A stretch of 9,923 nt of DNA from JBDTNK01 sp039933775 (GCA_039933775.1 JBDTNK010000073.1:1-9923), one strand, 5' to 3'. Shown: positions 1 through 7,300, counted from the first letter of the stretch. Notes: generated from the letters alone by a model not told the origin. A program made the numbers and translations.

Positions 1-1
1 G

Positions 2-145
2 GCGCACGCGGACTGGATCATCGACCTCGGCCCCGGCGCCGGCCACGATGGCGGCTCGATCGTGTTCGAGGGCACCCCGGCGGATCTCGTCGCCGGCCGC
101 TCGACCCTGACCGGGCAGCACCTCGCCGTATACGTCGCGGCGTAA
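2..145 (+). CDS. uvrA: UvrA-family excinuclease subunit A, C-terminal fragment
   Basis: Only the last 47 codons are present; the gene enters from the left edge and stops at TAA 143-145. Seen: the peptide ADWIIDLGPGAGHDGG, then VFEGTP and STLTG, which is the typical end of UvrA. In that family this stretch follows the second ATPase domain and includes the conserved aspartate and the D-LGP-G-GGG motif near the C-terminus. UvrA is the DNA-damage-sensing ABC-type ATPase of nucleotide excision repair, working in the cytoplasm with UvrB and UvrC. The wording GAGHDGG and the early stop (no long tail) would also suit the UvrA2/drug-resistance paralogue class, which cannot be separated from true UvrA with this fragment. 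It is separated by 39 bases from the exporter genes and is functionally unrelated to them. Confidence 0.85.
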   Translation, partial: AHADWIIDLGPGAGHDGGSIVFEGTPADLVAGRSTLTGQHLAVYVAA

Positions 146-171
146 TACCCCGCTGCGGACCCTCGCTGCGC

Positions 172-177
172 TACGCT
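172..177 (+). promoter_or_regulatory. Possible -10 box for a leaderless exporter mRNA
   Basis: TACGCT fits the T-A-n-n-n-T core of a -10 box and ends 7 bases before the ATG at 185, so transcription would begin at or next to the start codon. No Shine-Dalgarno sequence is visible in the 39-base gap after the uvrA stop, and no convincing -35 box was found. Three other genes in the window show an A-n-n-n-T hexamer at nearly the same distance, which strengthens the reading slightly. Confidence 0.35.
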
Positions 178-184
178 TTCCGGC

Positions 185-1084
185 ATGACGATCGCAGCGG
201 AGCCGCTCCGCATCCAGGGCCTCGCCAAGCAGTATGGAAGCGTGCAGGCGGTCCGGGGCATCGACCTCGCGGTATCGGCGGGGGAAGTCTTCGGATTCGT
301 TGGTCCCAACGGCGCCGGCAAGTCGACGACGATCCGCTGCATCCTGGATCTCCTCCGCCCGAGTGCCGGTGAGATCCGCGTCTTCGGACGTGATCCGCGC
401 CACGATGGCGCCGCTATCCGCGAGCGCCTCGCCTACGTACCGGGTGAGCTGCGCCTGCCCGAGCGAGTCACGGGCCGCCAGTTCCTGCAGTCCATCGGTC
501 GTCTGCGCAGCCGCTTCGAACGCGGGCGGCTGGAGGAGCTGGCCGAGCGCTTCAAGCTCGATCTGGACCGCAACATCCGCCACCTCTCGAGCGGCAACCG
601 TCGCAAGGTATCGGTCCTGAGCGCCTTTCTGTCCGATGCCGACCTGCTGATCCTCGACGAGCCGACCGGCGGCCTCGATCCGCTGATGCAGCACGAGTTC
701 CTGCAGCTCGTGCGCGAGCGACGCGAGGCCGGTGCCACTGTTTTCCTCTCGTCGCACATCCTGTCGGAGGTGCAGAGCGTGGCGGATCGCATGGCCGTGC
801 TGCGCGCCGGCAAGATCGTGGCTCAGGGGACGGTCAACGAGGTGCGCGGCCTGGCACGGCAGCGCGTCGAGATCTGGTTTGAGACCGATGCGCCCGAATG
901 GCTGGGACGCCTGGCGGGCATCGGTGAACCGGCGGTCGATGGTCGTCGCTTCCGCGCCGTGCTGACTGGCTCGGCGAGGCCGCTGATCGACGCACTGGCG
1001 GGTCAGGCGATCAGCTCGATCCTGATCCAGGAGCCAGATCTCGAGGAGGCCTTCCTGGGCCTGTACGAGGAGCCGGACGAATGA
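185..1084 (+). CDS. ABC-2 type exporter, ATP-binding protein
   Basis: A 299-aa cytoplasmic ATPase that would power the membrane protein encoded directly after it; substrate unknown. Seen: Walker A GPNGAGKST at residues 40-48, signature LSSGN at 134-138, Walker B LLILDEP at 154-160, D-loop GLD at 163-165 and switch histidine H191 in LSSH. The Q-loop region reads YVPGELRLPERVTG, so the usual glutamine is a glycine. From memory, YLPG-type variants of this loop occur in a subset of bacterial ABC-2 ATPases of the CcmA/BcrA/DrrA type. The region from about residue 220 to the end is a small C-terminal domain ending in DLEEAFLGLYEE, also usual for this group. The ATG at 185 lacks a Shine-Dalgarno but has a -10-like hexamer 7 bases upstream. 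The stop overlaps the permease start as ATGA, which implies translational coupling. Drug or lipid export is only a guess. Confidence 0.93.
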   Translation: MTIAAEPLRIQGLAKQYGSVQAVRGIDLAVSAGEVFGFVGPNGAGKSTTIRCILDLLRPSAGEIRVFGRDPRHDGAAIRERLAYVPGELRLPERVTGRQFLQSIGRLRSRFERGRLEELAERFKLDLDRNIRHLSSGNRRKVSVLSAFLSDADLLILDEPTGGLDPLMQHEFLQLVRERREAGATVFLSSHILSEVQSVADRMAVLRAGKIVAQGTVNEVRGLARQRVEIWFETDAPEWLGRLAGIGEPAVDGRRFRAVLTGSARPLIDALAGQAISSILIQEPDLEEAFLGLYEEPDE

Positions 1085-1887
1085 GCGGACGCGCGTGGGA
1101 GCTACTGGCCGTTCCGCTGCGCGCCGCGCGCCGCGCGGGCCTGATCTGGGCCGTTAGCATCGCGGCGCTGATCGTCCTGACGGTGGCCTTCTACCCCTCG
1201 TTTCGCGACTCGGCCGGGTTGGATGACCTGATGGCCGAGATCCCCGAGCCGCTGGTCGATGCGTTCGGCCTCGCAGACTTCGGCACGCCGGCTGGCTTCC
1301 TGCGCGGCAACCTCTACGCCGTGCTGGTGCCGCTGCTGCTCGCCGTTGCTGGCGTGCTGCTCATGAACGGGCAGACCGCCGTCGACGAGGACTCGGGGCG
1401 CATGGAGCCCTATCTCGCGCAGCCGGTGACGCGCGCATCGGTCTTCCTCGGCCGGGTGGGCGGCGTGCTCCTGTGGCTGCTCGTCATTGGTGTCCTGATG
1501 CTCGCCGCCCAGCTGATCTCGGATGAGATCTTCGGGCTCGAAATCGCGACCGATCGCATCGTCGCCACGGTTGTCCTGTGCCTGTTGCTCGGCGTCCTGC
1601 ACGCCGGCGTCGCCGCGCTCATCGCCGGCTGGACGGGACGCCCCGGGGTGGTGCTGGGCATCGGTATGGCGCTGGCCGTCGCCGGCTACGTGGTGATGGC
1701 CCTTTTCCCCATCAGTGACGTGCTCGCGCCGTGGCGGCACGTCTCGCCGTGGGACTGGGCGCTGGGCGGCGATCCGCTGACGAACGCCACCGAGGTTTGG
1801 CGGTACCTGGCGCTGGGCGTTCCGGCGCTGGTGCTCATCGGTCTGGGCGCCTGGACCTTCGGACGCAGGGACGTGCAGGCCGGCTGA
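1081..1887 (+). CDS. ABC-2 type exporter, membrane permease
   Basis: A 268-aa integral membrane protein with six predicted hydrophobic segments at about residues 20-38, 76-96, 124-146, 160-183, 188-209 and 241-260, the ABC-2 permease topology. A conserved-looking cytoplasmic stretch after segment 2 (residues 102-118, DEDSGRMEPYLAQPVTR) matches the E-x-x-G-x-x-E-x-x-L-A-x-P-V-x-R pattern of ABC-2 permeases, thought to sit near the coupling helix. The N-terminus is short and basic (RAARRAG) before the first helix. The ATG overlaps the ATPase stop by 4 bases, so the two proteins are made together and presumably form a homodimeric or 2+2 transporter. No third component or regulator is adjacent. 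The substrate cannot be read from the sequence. Confidence 0.9.
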   Translation: MSGRAWELLAVPLRAARRAGLIWAVSIAALIVLTVAFYPSFRDSAGLDDLMAEIPEPLVDAFGLADFGTPAGFLRGNLYAVLVPLLLAVAGVLLMNGQTAVDEDSGRMEPYLAQPVTRASVFLGRVGGVLLWLLVIGVLMLAAQLISDEIFGLEIATDRIVATVVLCLLLGVLHAGVAALIAGWTGRPGVVLGIGMALAVAGYVVMALFPISDVLAPWRHVSPWDWALGGDPLTNATEVWRYLALGVPALVLIGLGAWTFGRRDVQAG

Positions 1888-1950
1888 CCCTACGCGGCGT
1901 CGTCGGCGGCGGCAGGTGCGGTGACGTCCGGTGGGGTTGCGCTCCGGGTG

Positions 1951-1956
1951 GATAAT
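1951..1956 (+). promoter_or_regulatory. Possible -10 box upstream of the metallopeptidase
   Basis: GATAAT matches TATAAT at five of six positions in a GC-rich spacer and is preceded directly by TG. A good -35 box at 16-18 bases upstream is absent. Transcription from here would give a leader of about 140 bases containing the two overlapping hairpins at 2046-2083. The 8-base palindrome CCTGCAGG lies just downstream at 1959-1966 and could be an operator or chance. Confidence 0.35.
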
Positions 1957-2045
1957 CACCTGCAGGACGGTCGCGCACCCGAGCGCGGTCCGACAGATCG
2001 CCAAGCGTCGCACGCGACTACCTCTTTCTGAGGTCTGTGCCCATT

Positions 2046-2083
2046 CACGCCGGCGCTCCACACGGCGTGCCCATGCGGGCATG
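2046..2083 (+). promoter_or_regulatory. Leader with two mutually exclusive hairpins
   Basis: Stem A pairs CACGCCG (2046-2052) with CGGCGTG (2063-2069) around a 10-base loop. Stem B pairs CGTGCCC (2066-2072) with GGGCATG (2077-2083) around the loop ATGC, with one G-U pair. The two share bases 2066-2069, so only one can form at a time. Stem B ends 7 bases before the Shine-Dalgarno at 2091. This is the geometry of a leader switch, but short GC-rich stems also arise by chance in DNA of this composition. Confidence 0.35.
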
Positions 2084-2090
2084 TCCTTGA

Positions 2091-2096
2091 GAGGAG
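2091..2096 (+). promoter_or_regulatory. Shine-Dalgarno site of the metallopeptidase
   Basis: GAGGAG lies 7 bases before the ATG at 2104 and fixes that start codon. It contrasts with the genes at 185, 6570, 7288 and 7967, which lack a clear site. Confidence 0.75.
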
Positions 2097-2103
2097 CAGC
2101 GCG

Positions 2104-4314
2104 ATGTTCGACCAGCGATTGGACCTCCAGGACCTCCAGCAGACTGATGTTCTCCTCAGATGGCCGTGGCTGGGCTGGGGAATCGACGGCGTGGAGGTCA
2201 CGCAGGCAATCCAGTACTACGACAGCGCACGGCACCTGACCGACGCGGCAGATCGACAGCCGGACAACGCCGTCACCCAGATCGCGGGCAAGCCTGCCTG
2301 GGTGCGGGTCTACGTGCGCAGCAGCTGGTTCATGGGCGATATGCCCGGAGTCACCGGCACCATCACGGTTCGTCGCAGGCAGCTGGGCTTTCTCTGGCTG
2401 TCGGTCGGGACGTTGAACCCCCAGGCCCCCGGCGTCGTTACGGCGCGGCGCAATCCGGCGTACGCAACCGAGCGCGGCACGTTGGGCTACTCGCTCAATT
2501 TCATCATCCCGGCGTCCATGATGTGCGGCCACCTGCGGCTCGACGTCCACCTCGTGAGTCCAGGGGGCTGGGTCTCCGATCGCAAGATCTACATCGACGC
2601 GACGCTGCAGCAGACGCTTCGCATGGCGGGGATCATGGTCGGCTACAACGGTCCTTCCAGCGGCGCCGCGGGTGCGCCCAACGTCAATCTCCCCGCGCCG
2701 ACGCTGGCCAACATGCAGACGACATCGGCCTGGACGTTGCTGACATTCCCCGTCCGCAGCGCGGCTACCTACCGAACCGCCGGCACGGTGACGTGGAACC
2801 TGCCGTTGACCGATGCGCCCAGTTGTTCGGGCTGCTGCACGCCGAACTGGGTCGCCCTCAACACCTCGGTGCAGCAGGTCCGGATCGCGGATGGCAACCG
2901 GACCGACGTCCTCTACTACGGCCTCATGGCAGCCGGCATCCCGATGGGTCCCATCATCGGTTGCAACAGTGGCGGCGTGAGCACGGGCGCCATCAACGAC
3001 GGGGTCACGATGGCGCATGAGCTCGGCCACGCCTGTGCCCGGCCGCATTCGCCGTGCGGCACCGGAGGCGATCCGGCCTACCCAGCCTACGAGCCGTACG
3101 ACCCGGCCGGTACGCCCATGGCCTCGATCGGGGAATACGGCATCGACATCAGCAACGGTGCGATCAAGTCGCCGGCGACATTCAAGGATTTGATGTCGTA
3201 CTGTGGCCCGCGCTGGGTCTCGCTGTTCGTCTATGGTCGCCTGACGAACAACGTGCGGCTGGACCCGGTCAGGGTCTGCGAAGACCGTCCGTGGTGGCGA
3301 GATGAGATCCTGTACGAGCGGCAGCTGATTCCCGAGAAATGGCTCCCGGATCCGCCGCCGGAACCTCCCTGGTTGGAGCGCGTCGTGTCACCGCAACCGG
3401 TCATCTCCATCATCGGCGTTCTCCACGGCCCAGACGAGCTCGAGGTCCGGAGCGTGTTCCGGCTCGATGCCGAGAGCGAGGTCCCGAACGGTCGCGCGCT
3501 CGACATGCGGGCCGAGCTCTTGAACCGCGAGGGCCGCGTCGTGTCGAGTGGCGTGGTGCACGCCCTGCGTTCCTACGCCAACGGCGGGTGCGGATGCGAC
3601 ACCGGCGGCGATGCCGAACGCGAGTCCTATCCGCGATTGATCCAGGCGTTCCTCCCCGATGTCGAGCCTGGTGCTGAGCTGCGGATCCAGCATGGTGCAG
3701 AGCCGCTCTGGAGCCGCAAGGCATCGCAGCGACGCCCGAAGCTGGGCGAGGCGAGTGCCGAGCTCAGCGGGGACGAGCTCAGGGTGACCTGGGACATCGA
3801 AGCCAGTGGCGAGCAGGAGCCGGAGTGCTGGGTCCAGTATTCCGCCGATCGCGGGCAGACATGGCATGCGCTCGCGGCCGGCCTGCGCGGCGGGTCAGCG
3901 AACCTGGACGCCCGCGGCCTCCCGTCGGGACGCCTCAGCATCCGCCTGTTGGTGAGTGACGGCTTCCACACCGCGACATCTCGCTCGCTCAGCATCACCA
4001 TGCCGCCCCGGCCGGCCGAGGCGAGCATCCTCAGTCCGCGGGACGGCCAGACGTTCGCCGCCAATAGCCCGATGCGGCTGTGGGGAGCGGCGACGACCGG
4101 GAACGGCGAGCCTGTCGACGACGAAGCGGCGCGCTGGAGCGTGGACGGCGATGAGATCGCCCGGGGATTCGATGCGTTCGTCGAGGCGCCCAAGCCCGGC
4201 GAGCATCGCGCCATGCTGACCGTCGAGACGCGCGAGGGAAGCGTCGAGACGCAGGTCGCGTTCTCAACCGTCGAATTCGGCGAGGAGCGCGATGAGGAGG
4301 CGCCGATCGGGTGA
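2104..4314 (+). CDS. Metzincin-like zinc metallopeptidase with C-terminal beta-sandwich domains
   Basis: A 736-aa protein. The catalytic core is seen as HELGHACARPH: H305, E306, H309 and H315 fit the HExxHxxxxxH zinc site of metzincins, with E306 as general base, and DLMSYC at 362-367 fits the Met-turn (M364). The glycine normal at metzincin position 8 is alanine (A312). The N-terminal domain begins GVEVTQAIQ (about 30-38) followed by a KPAWVRVYV strand, an arrangement I associate with uncharacterised bacterial zincins of this kind. Cysteines cluster at C241/C244/C245, C311, C318, C367 and C496/C498, suggesting disulfides and therefore an extracellular life. A proline-rich linker (about 413-423) precedes three likely beta-sandwich regions (about 424-545, 547-633 Fn3-like with WVQYSADRGQTW, 634-723 Ig-like). 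No signal peptide or membrane segment is visible, so export, if any, is non-classical. It is probably cotranscribed with the hydrolase gene downstream. Substrate unknown. Confidence 0.88.
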   Translation: MFDQRLDLQDLQQTDVLLRWPWLGWGIDGVEVTQAIQYYDSARHLTDAADRQPDNAVTQIAGKPAWVRVYVRSSWFMGDMPGVTGTITVRRRQLGFLWLSVGTLNPQAPGVVTARRNPAYATERGTLGYSLNFIIPASMMCGHLRLDVHLVSPGGWVSDRKIYIDATLQQTLRMAGIMVGYNGPSSGAAGAPNVNLPAPTLANMQTTSAWTLLTFPVRSAATYRTAGTVTWNLPLTDAPSCSGCCTPNWVALNTSVQQVRIADGNRTDVLYYGLMAAGIPMGPIIGCNSGGVSTGAINDGVTMAHELGHACARPHSPCGTGGDPAYPAYEPYDPAGTPMASIGEYGIDISNGAIKSPATFKDLMSYCGPRWVSLFVYGRLTNNVRLDPVRVCEDRPWWRDEILYERQLIPEKWLPDPPPEPPWLERVVSPQPVISIIGVLHGPDELEVRSVFRLDAESEVPNGRALDMRAELLNREGRVVSSGVVHALRSYANGGCGCDTGGDAERESYPRLIQAFLPDVEPGAELRIQHGAEPLWSRKASQRRPKLGEASAELSGDELRVTWDIEASGEQEPECWVQYSADRGQTWHALAAGLRGGSANLDARGLPSGRLSIRLLVSDGFHTATSRSLSITMPPRPAEASILSPRDGQTFAANSPMRLWGAATTGNGEPVDDEAARWSVDGDEIARGFDAFVEAPKPGEHRAMLTVETREGSVETQVAFSTVEFGEERDEEAPIG

Positions 4315-4329
4315 GCGCAACGCCCAACG

Positions 4330-4382
4330 CAGAGCGGAAGGGAGACCCCGGCCCTGCGGCAGTACGCCGTAGGGCCGCTCTG
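4330..4382 (+). promoter_or_regulatory. Three-way-junction-like RNA fold between the two genes
   Basis: An outer stem pairs CAGAGC (4330-4335) with GCTCTG (4377-4382). Directly inside it, an 11-bp stem pairs GGCCCTGCGGC (4350-4360) with GCCGTAGGGCC (4366-4376), with one G-U pair and the loop AGTAC. The remaining 5' bases can form a small third arm GGG-AGA-CCC (4340-4348). No U-run follows, so it does not look like an intrinsic terminator. It sits 20 bases before the Shine-Dalgarno of the next gene and may act in mRNA processing, stability or translation. Confidence 0.55.
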
Positions 4383-4402
4383 CTCCACCTTGCGAGACAG
4401 CC

Positions 4403-4407
4403 GGAGG
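4403..4407 (+). promoter_or_regulatory. Shine-Dalgarno that selects the GTG start at 4417
   Basis: GGAGG lies 9 bases before GTG 4417. The longer reading frame opens at a TTG at 4390, but that would place this site inside the coding region and has no ribosome site of its own, so GTG 4417 is preferred. Confidence 0.7.
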
Positions 4408-4416
4408 ATCGGCAGC

Positions 4417-5847
4417 GTGGCCAAGGCGAAGCGTATCCGCCAGGCGGTTGTGATCATCCACGGGATGGGGGAGCATCGACCGCTCGACACCCTGAACCAG
4501 TTCATCGGGTCAGGACTGCAGCCGGTTGAGGGCAAGCGCCGCTTCTATTCGCGCCCGGACCAGGTGACGAAGTCCTACGAATCCCGGCGCTATCTCGCGC
4601 CGCGTCAGCCGCCAAATCCCGCCCAGCGCGGCGTGTACGAGCAGACCGAGTTTTACGAGTATCACTGGGCGCACCTGATGCAGGGCAACAAGCTCAGCGA
4701 CCTGTGGCCCAGCTTCAGCCGCATGCTGCTCCGCTGGCCGTGGGCCGTGCCCGAGGGGCTGCGCGTGGTGTGGGCGCTCTTCTGGGCCCTGCTCATCCTG
4801 TCTGCGATCTTCTTCGTCATCGGCCCGGGCCGCCAGCTGAACCTGACGGGCAATCCGGTGGAGGACCTGCTGCGACCGATCATCGGCATCGGTCTGTTCG
4901 GTGTCGTCCTCACCTATCTGCTGGTCACCGTGTTGGGCAGTTGGGTGACGTCGAGCTTCGTCGACGTGGTGCGCTATCTCGACACATCGCCGCGCTCCTA
5001 CCAGGTGCGACGCGATATCCGCGAGGGCATCGTGGCGCTGCTGCGTGGTCTACACGAGTCGGACTCGAAGTACCAGCGCATCATCGTCGTCGCGCACAGC
5101 CTCGGGTCCTACATCGCCTACGACGCGATCAGCTACCTCTGGGGACAGCTCAACGACAAGCACGCCGGCAAGCTCGACGGAGCAAGCCCGCCAGCTGGTT
5201 TGGCGGAGCTCGAGGCAGCCGCGTTTGCGCTCAACCGAGCGACACCCGACGCGCTTTCCGCCGCCAGGACCCGGTATCGTGCCGCGCAGCGTGCTCTCTG
5301 GTTGGGCGTTCGCGCATACGGCAATCCGTGGCTCATCAGCGATCTGATCACGCTTGGGAGCCCCATGTACTTTGCCGACCGGCTCTACACCAAGAACCGA
5401 TCAGACTTTGACGAGCGCGTGGCGCGCCGCGAGCTGCCGACCTGCCCGCCGCAACCGGACGAGCGCCCGAAGCAGGACCCGGACAAGCCGCCCGTCTACT
5501 CCTACCGCGATCCGGCGACGCGCCGCCGCGTGCTGTACCACGGCGCGCCGTTCTCGGTGGTGCGATGGACGAACATGTGGTTTCCAGCCCGCGCGCGCTT
5601 CTTCGGTGACTGGTTCGGCGGCCCGCTGTCCCCGCTCTACGGAAACGGGATCGAGGACATCAGCCTTCCGGGCGATGGCTGGACGAGTCACGTGCCGGCG
5701 TGGGCGCACGCGCGCTACTTCAGCTTCCCGGAGCACAGCGCCACGACGTCGGTGACGACGTATCTGCGCAGCGCGATGGAGCTCGATTCCGGCTCGTGGC
5801 TGCCGATCACGCCCGGCGAGCTACCACCTGATGCCACGTTGGCATAG
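4417..5847 (+). CDS. Membrane-anchored alpha/beta-hydrolase-like protein
   Basis: A 476-aa protein from GTG 4417. Seen: a first beta strand and oxyanion-hole type motif VVIIHGMGEH (11-20), two hydrophobic segments at about 116-138 and 154-176, and a nucleophile elbow VAHSLGSYIAYDAI with S228 in G/A-H-S-L-G form. A candidate catalytic histidine is H431 in WAHARYF (H425 is an alternative); the acid is not obvious. The fold is thus an alpha/beta-hydrolase split by an insertion that contains a two-helix membrane hairpin, placing the enzyme on the membrane. A lipase or esterase role would be an inference from the family; the substrate is unknown. It follows the metallopeptidase by 102 bases on the same strand with no evident terminator, so coexpression is likely. 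The 3' end stops 15 bases from a convergent gene. Confidence 0.85.
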   Translation: MAKAKRIRQAVVIIHGMGEHRPLDTLNQFIGSGLQPVEGKRRFYSRPDQVTKSYESRRYLAPRQPPNPAQRGVYEQTEFYEYHWAHLMQGNKLSDLWPSFSRMLLRWPWAVPEGLRVVWALFWALLILSAIFFVIGPGRQLNLTGNPVEDLLRPIIGIGLFGVVLTYLLVTVLGSWVTSSFVDVVRYLDTSPRSYQVRRDIREGIVALLRGLHESDSKYQRIIVVAHSLGSYIAYDAISYLWGQLNDKHAGKLDGASPPAGLAELEAAAFALNRATPDALSAARTRYRAAQRALWLGVRAYGNPWLISDLITLGSPMYFADRLYTKNRSDFDERVARRELPTCPPQPDERPKQDPDKPPVYSYRDPATRRRVLYHGAPFSVVRWTNMWFPARARFFGDWFGGPLSPLYGNGIEDISLPGDGWTSHVPAWAHARYFSFPEHSATTSVTTYLRSAMELDSGSWLPITPGELPPDATLA

Positions 5848-5862
5848 CGTGACTGCTCGAAG

Positions 5863-6570
5863 CTACGCGGGTTCGTCGGGCGCGGGGAACAGGACGGGCA
5901 GCTCGGCGGCGACGTGCGAGGCGTGGACCATGACCCAGCGCATCGCCGTTGCCAGGACCACACACATCGTCACGACCGCCACCGCGATCGCGATCCAGAA
6001 CGGCGCGTCAAGGGCGAGCGCCACGACCACGACCAGCACGCCGGTCAGCAGCGACACGATCAGCTCCACCATCCCGATCGTGGTCGCGAGCCCGTGCCCG
6101 AGGTCCTGGAGTGCGGAGCGCTCCAGCGTCGCAAACCCGTAGTTGCGGTACACGCTGGCCGGATCGTCGTGGTACCCGGTGATGAAGTACGGTGCCACGG
6201 CCGGCGCCATCTCCACATAGGCGTGCCGGATGCGATTCATGCCGTGCATCGCCCGCAGGTCGTCGAAGTTGCAGCCCGCCACCCGGAAGAAGGTGGCCAG
6301 GCCGATGATGATGTCGAAAGCGAGCACCACCGCGGAGATCGCCAGAAAGGTGCGGTCGAAGGCCATCCCCTGCGACAGCAGCGCGAGGCCAACGAACGAC
6401 ATCGACAGGAAGGCGAGAAACATGCCGGCGCGCGTGAACGCTTCGTTGTAGGCCAGAGACCGCTGCGAGAGCAGGCTCCAGTGCTCGGTGTTCAGGATCT
6501 GGAGGGCGCGCGGATCGTCCAGCCCTTCTGGCTCGGGCGCATCGGTGCTTGAAGAAGTTGGCTCAGGCAT
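5863..6570 (-). CDS. Four-helix membrane protein of unknown function
   Basis: A 235-aa protein from ATG 6570. After an acidic, proline-rich soluble head (1-30), a conserved-looking segment EHWSLLSQRSLAYNEAFTRA leads into helix 1 (about 47-66) and helix 2 (73-95). A soluble loop with MNRIRHAYVEMAP and YFITGYHDD (111-136) follows, then helices 3 (162-187) and 4 (189-212). I recall similar hypothetical proteins in actinobacteria and Chloroflexota but know no function. An earlier ATG at 6621 in the same frame would give 252 aa; 6570 is preferred because AACAAT sits 6 bases upstream, like the promoter of the preceding gene, and neither start has a good Shine-Dalgarno. The upstream gene on this strand ends 61 bases away, so read-through is also possible. 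Confidence 0.85.
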   Translation of the reverse strand: MPEPTSSSTDAPEPEGLDDPRALQILNTEHWSLLSQRSLAYNEAFTRAGMFLAFLSMSFVGLALLSQGMAFDRTFLAISAVVLAFDIIIGLATFFRVAGCNFDDLRAMHGMNRIRHAYVEMAPAVAPYFITGYHDDPASVYRNYGFATLERSALQDLGHGLATTIGMVELIVSLLTGVLVVVVALALDAPFWIAIAVAVVTMCVVLATAMRWVMVHASHVAAELPVLFPAPDEPA

Positions 6571-6576
6571 GCGTCC

Positions 6577-6582
6577 ATTGTT
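6577..6582 (-). promoter_or_regulatory. Possible -10 box for a leaderless mRNA
   Basis: On the minus strand AACAAT ends 6 bases before ATG 6570. It has the conserved A at position 2 and T at position 6 of a -10 box, and the same spacing as CACAAT before ATG 7288. No -35 box was recognised. Confidence 0.35.
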
Positions 6583-6631
6583 GAGGATGCGGGGGTAAGG
6601 TGCTTGCGTCTGCTCCACCATGGCGGTGTTC

Positions 6632-7288
6632 TCAGCGCAGCGTGATGCGGCGATTCGGAGGCTCGCCTTCGGGCCCGATCTCGACCAGCGCCCAACCCGG
6701 CAGTCCCTCGCGCCCACGTTCCGCGGTCAGAATCTCGGTGATCCGTTCGATGAGCACGCGCGCCTCGTCCCGCCCTTCACTGGGCAGATCGGCGACCAGG
6801 ACGGCGAGCCGGCGCGTGATGAGCTCCTCCGCGATCACCGGACCCAGGCCCTCGCGGTCGCGACGGACGAGCTTTTCGGCATTGGTCAGGCCCTGCCGCT
6901 CGAGGGCGCGGATCATGCGTCGGATCTTCGTCGCCTCGGCATCGGGCAGCTGTTGGATCCAGGTCGGCGGCGGGGGAGCCTTCGGCTCGGGGGTTGTTGA
7001 CTTCGCCTTCGCCTGCCTGGCGCGTCCGGTCTTCGGCGGCCGGATCGGGGTGACCTTCGAGGTCCGCGCACCGGGAATTGCGGCGCGCACGTCTTTGAGC
7101 GTGTCATACGGTCCGTGCAGCAGCTCCTGCCCGAACTCGTTGTGCTGCGTCGTGTCGACGAGGTACCACCCGATCCCGGCTTCGCGCACCTCGAACCGTT
7201 CATCGGCTGTCCGGTAGCTGCCGGCGGCCTGCCGGATCAGCTTGTCGGCGTCTCCGGCATCGGCTTGCGGCTTCTTCGGCTTCGGCAT
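6632..7288 (-). CDS. Basic two-domain hypothetical protein
   Basis: A 218-aa soluble protein from ATG 7288, function not recognised. The N-terminal part (about 15-75) looks like a small beta-beta-alpha unit: RFEVREAGIGWYLVDT, then EFGQELLHGPYDTLKDVRAAIP. A basic, proline-rich linker (about 80-108, many K/R then PPPP) separates it from a helical C-terminal part with IRRMIRALERQGLTNAEKLV, rich in charged residues and without cysteines. The basic linker hints at nucleic-acid contact, which is inference only. An alternative ATG 15 bases upstream (7303) is possible, but CACAAT lies 6 bases before 7288 and argues for that start. The gene is separated by 261 bases of repeat-rich DNA from the zinc-knuckle gene upstream, so it is probably its own unit. 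Confidence 0.8.
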   Translation of the reverse strand: MPKPKKPQADAGDADKLIRQAAGSYRTADERFEVREAGIGWYLVDTTQHNEFGQELLHGPYDTLKDVRAAIPGARTSKVTPIRPPKTGRARQAKAKSTTPEPKAPPPPTWIQQLPDAEATKIRRMIRALERQGLTNAEKLVRRDREGLGPVIAEELITRRLAVLVADLPSEGRDEARVLIERITEILTAERGREGLPGWALVEIGPEGEPPNRRITLR

Positions 7289-7294
7289 GGACCG

Positions 7295-7300
7295 ATTGTG
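7295..7300 (-). promoter_or_regulatory. Possible -10 box for a leaderless mRNA
   Basis: On the minus strand CACAAT ends 6 bases before ATG 7288, with A at position 2 and AAT at the end as in a -10 box. There is no purine-rich ribosome site in the intervening bases and no recognisable -35. Confidence 0.4.

Noticed and set aside
1102..3048. 648-codon open frame on the minus strand
   Set aside because: It lies opposite the permease and the peptidase, has the H/R/Q/D-rich make-up of an antisense shadow in GC-rich DNA, and shows no motif.
5842..5868. Bidirectional terminator between the convergent genes
   Set aside because: The best stem (GCATAGC with GCTACGC) has a mismatch and a 13-base loop, and no T-runs flank it.
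6571..6717. Longer N-terminus for the four-helix membrane protein
   Set aside because: It overlaps the 3' end of the preceding gene, is arginine- and serine-rich without helix or motif, and has no ribosome site; only the short extension to 6621 stays possible.
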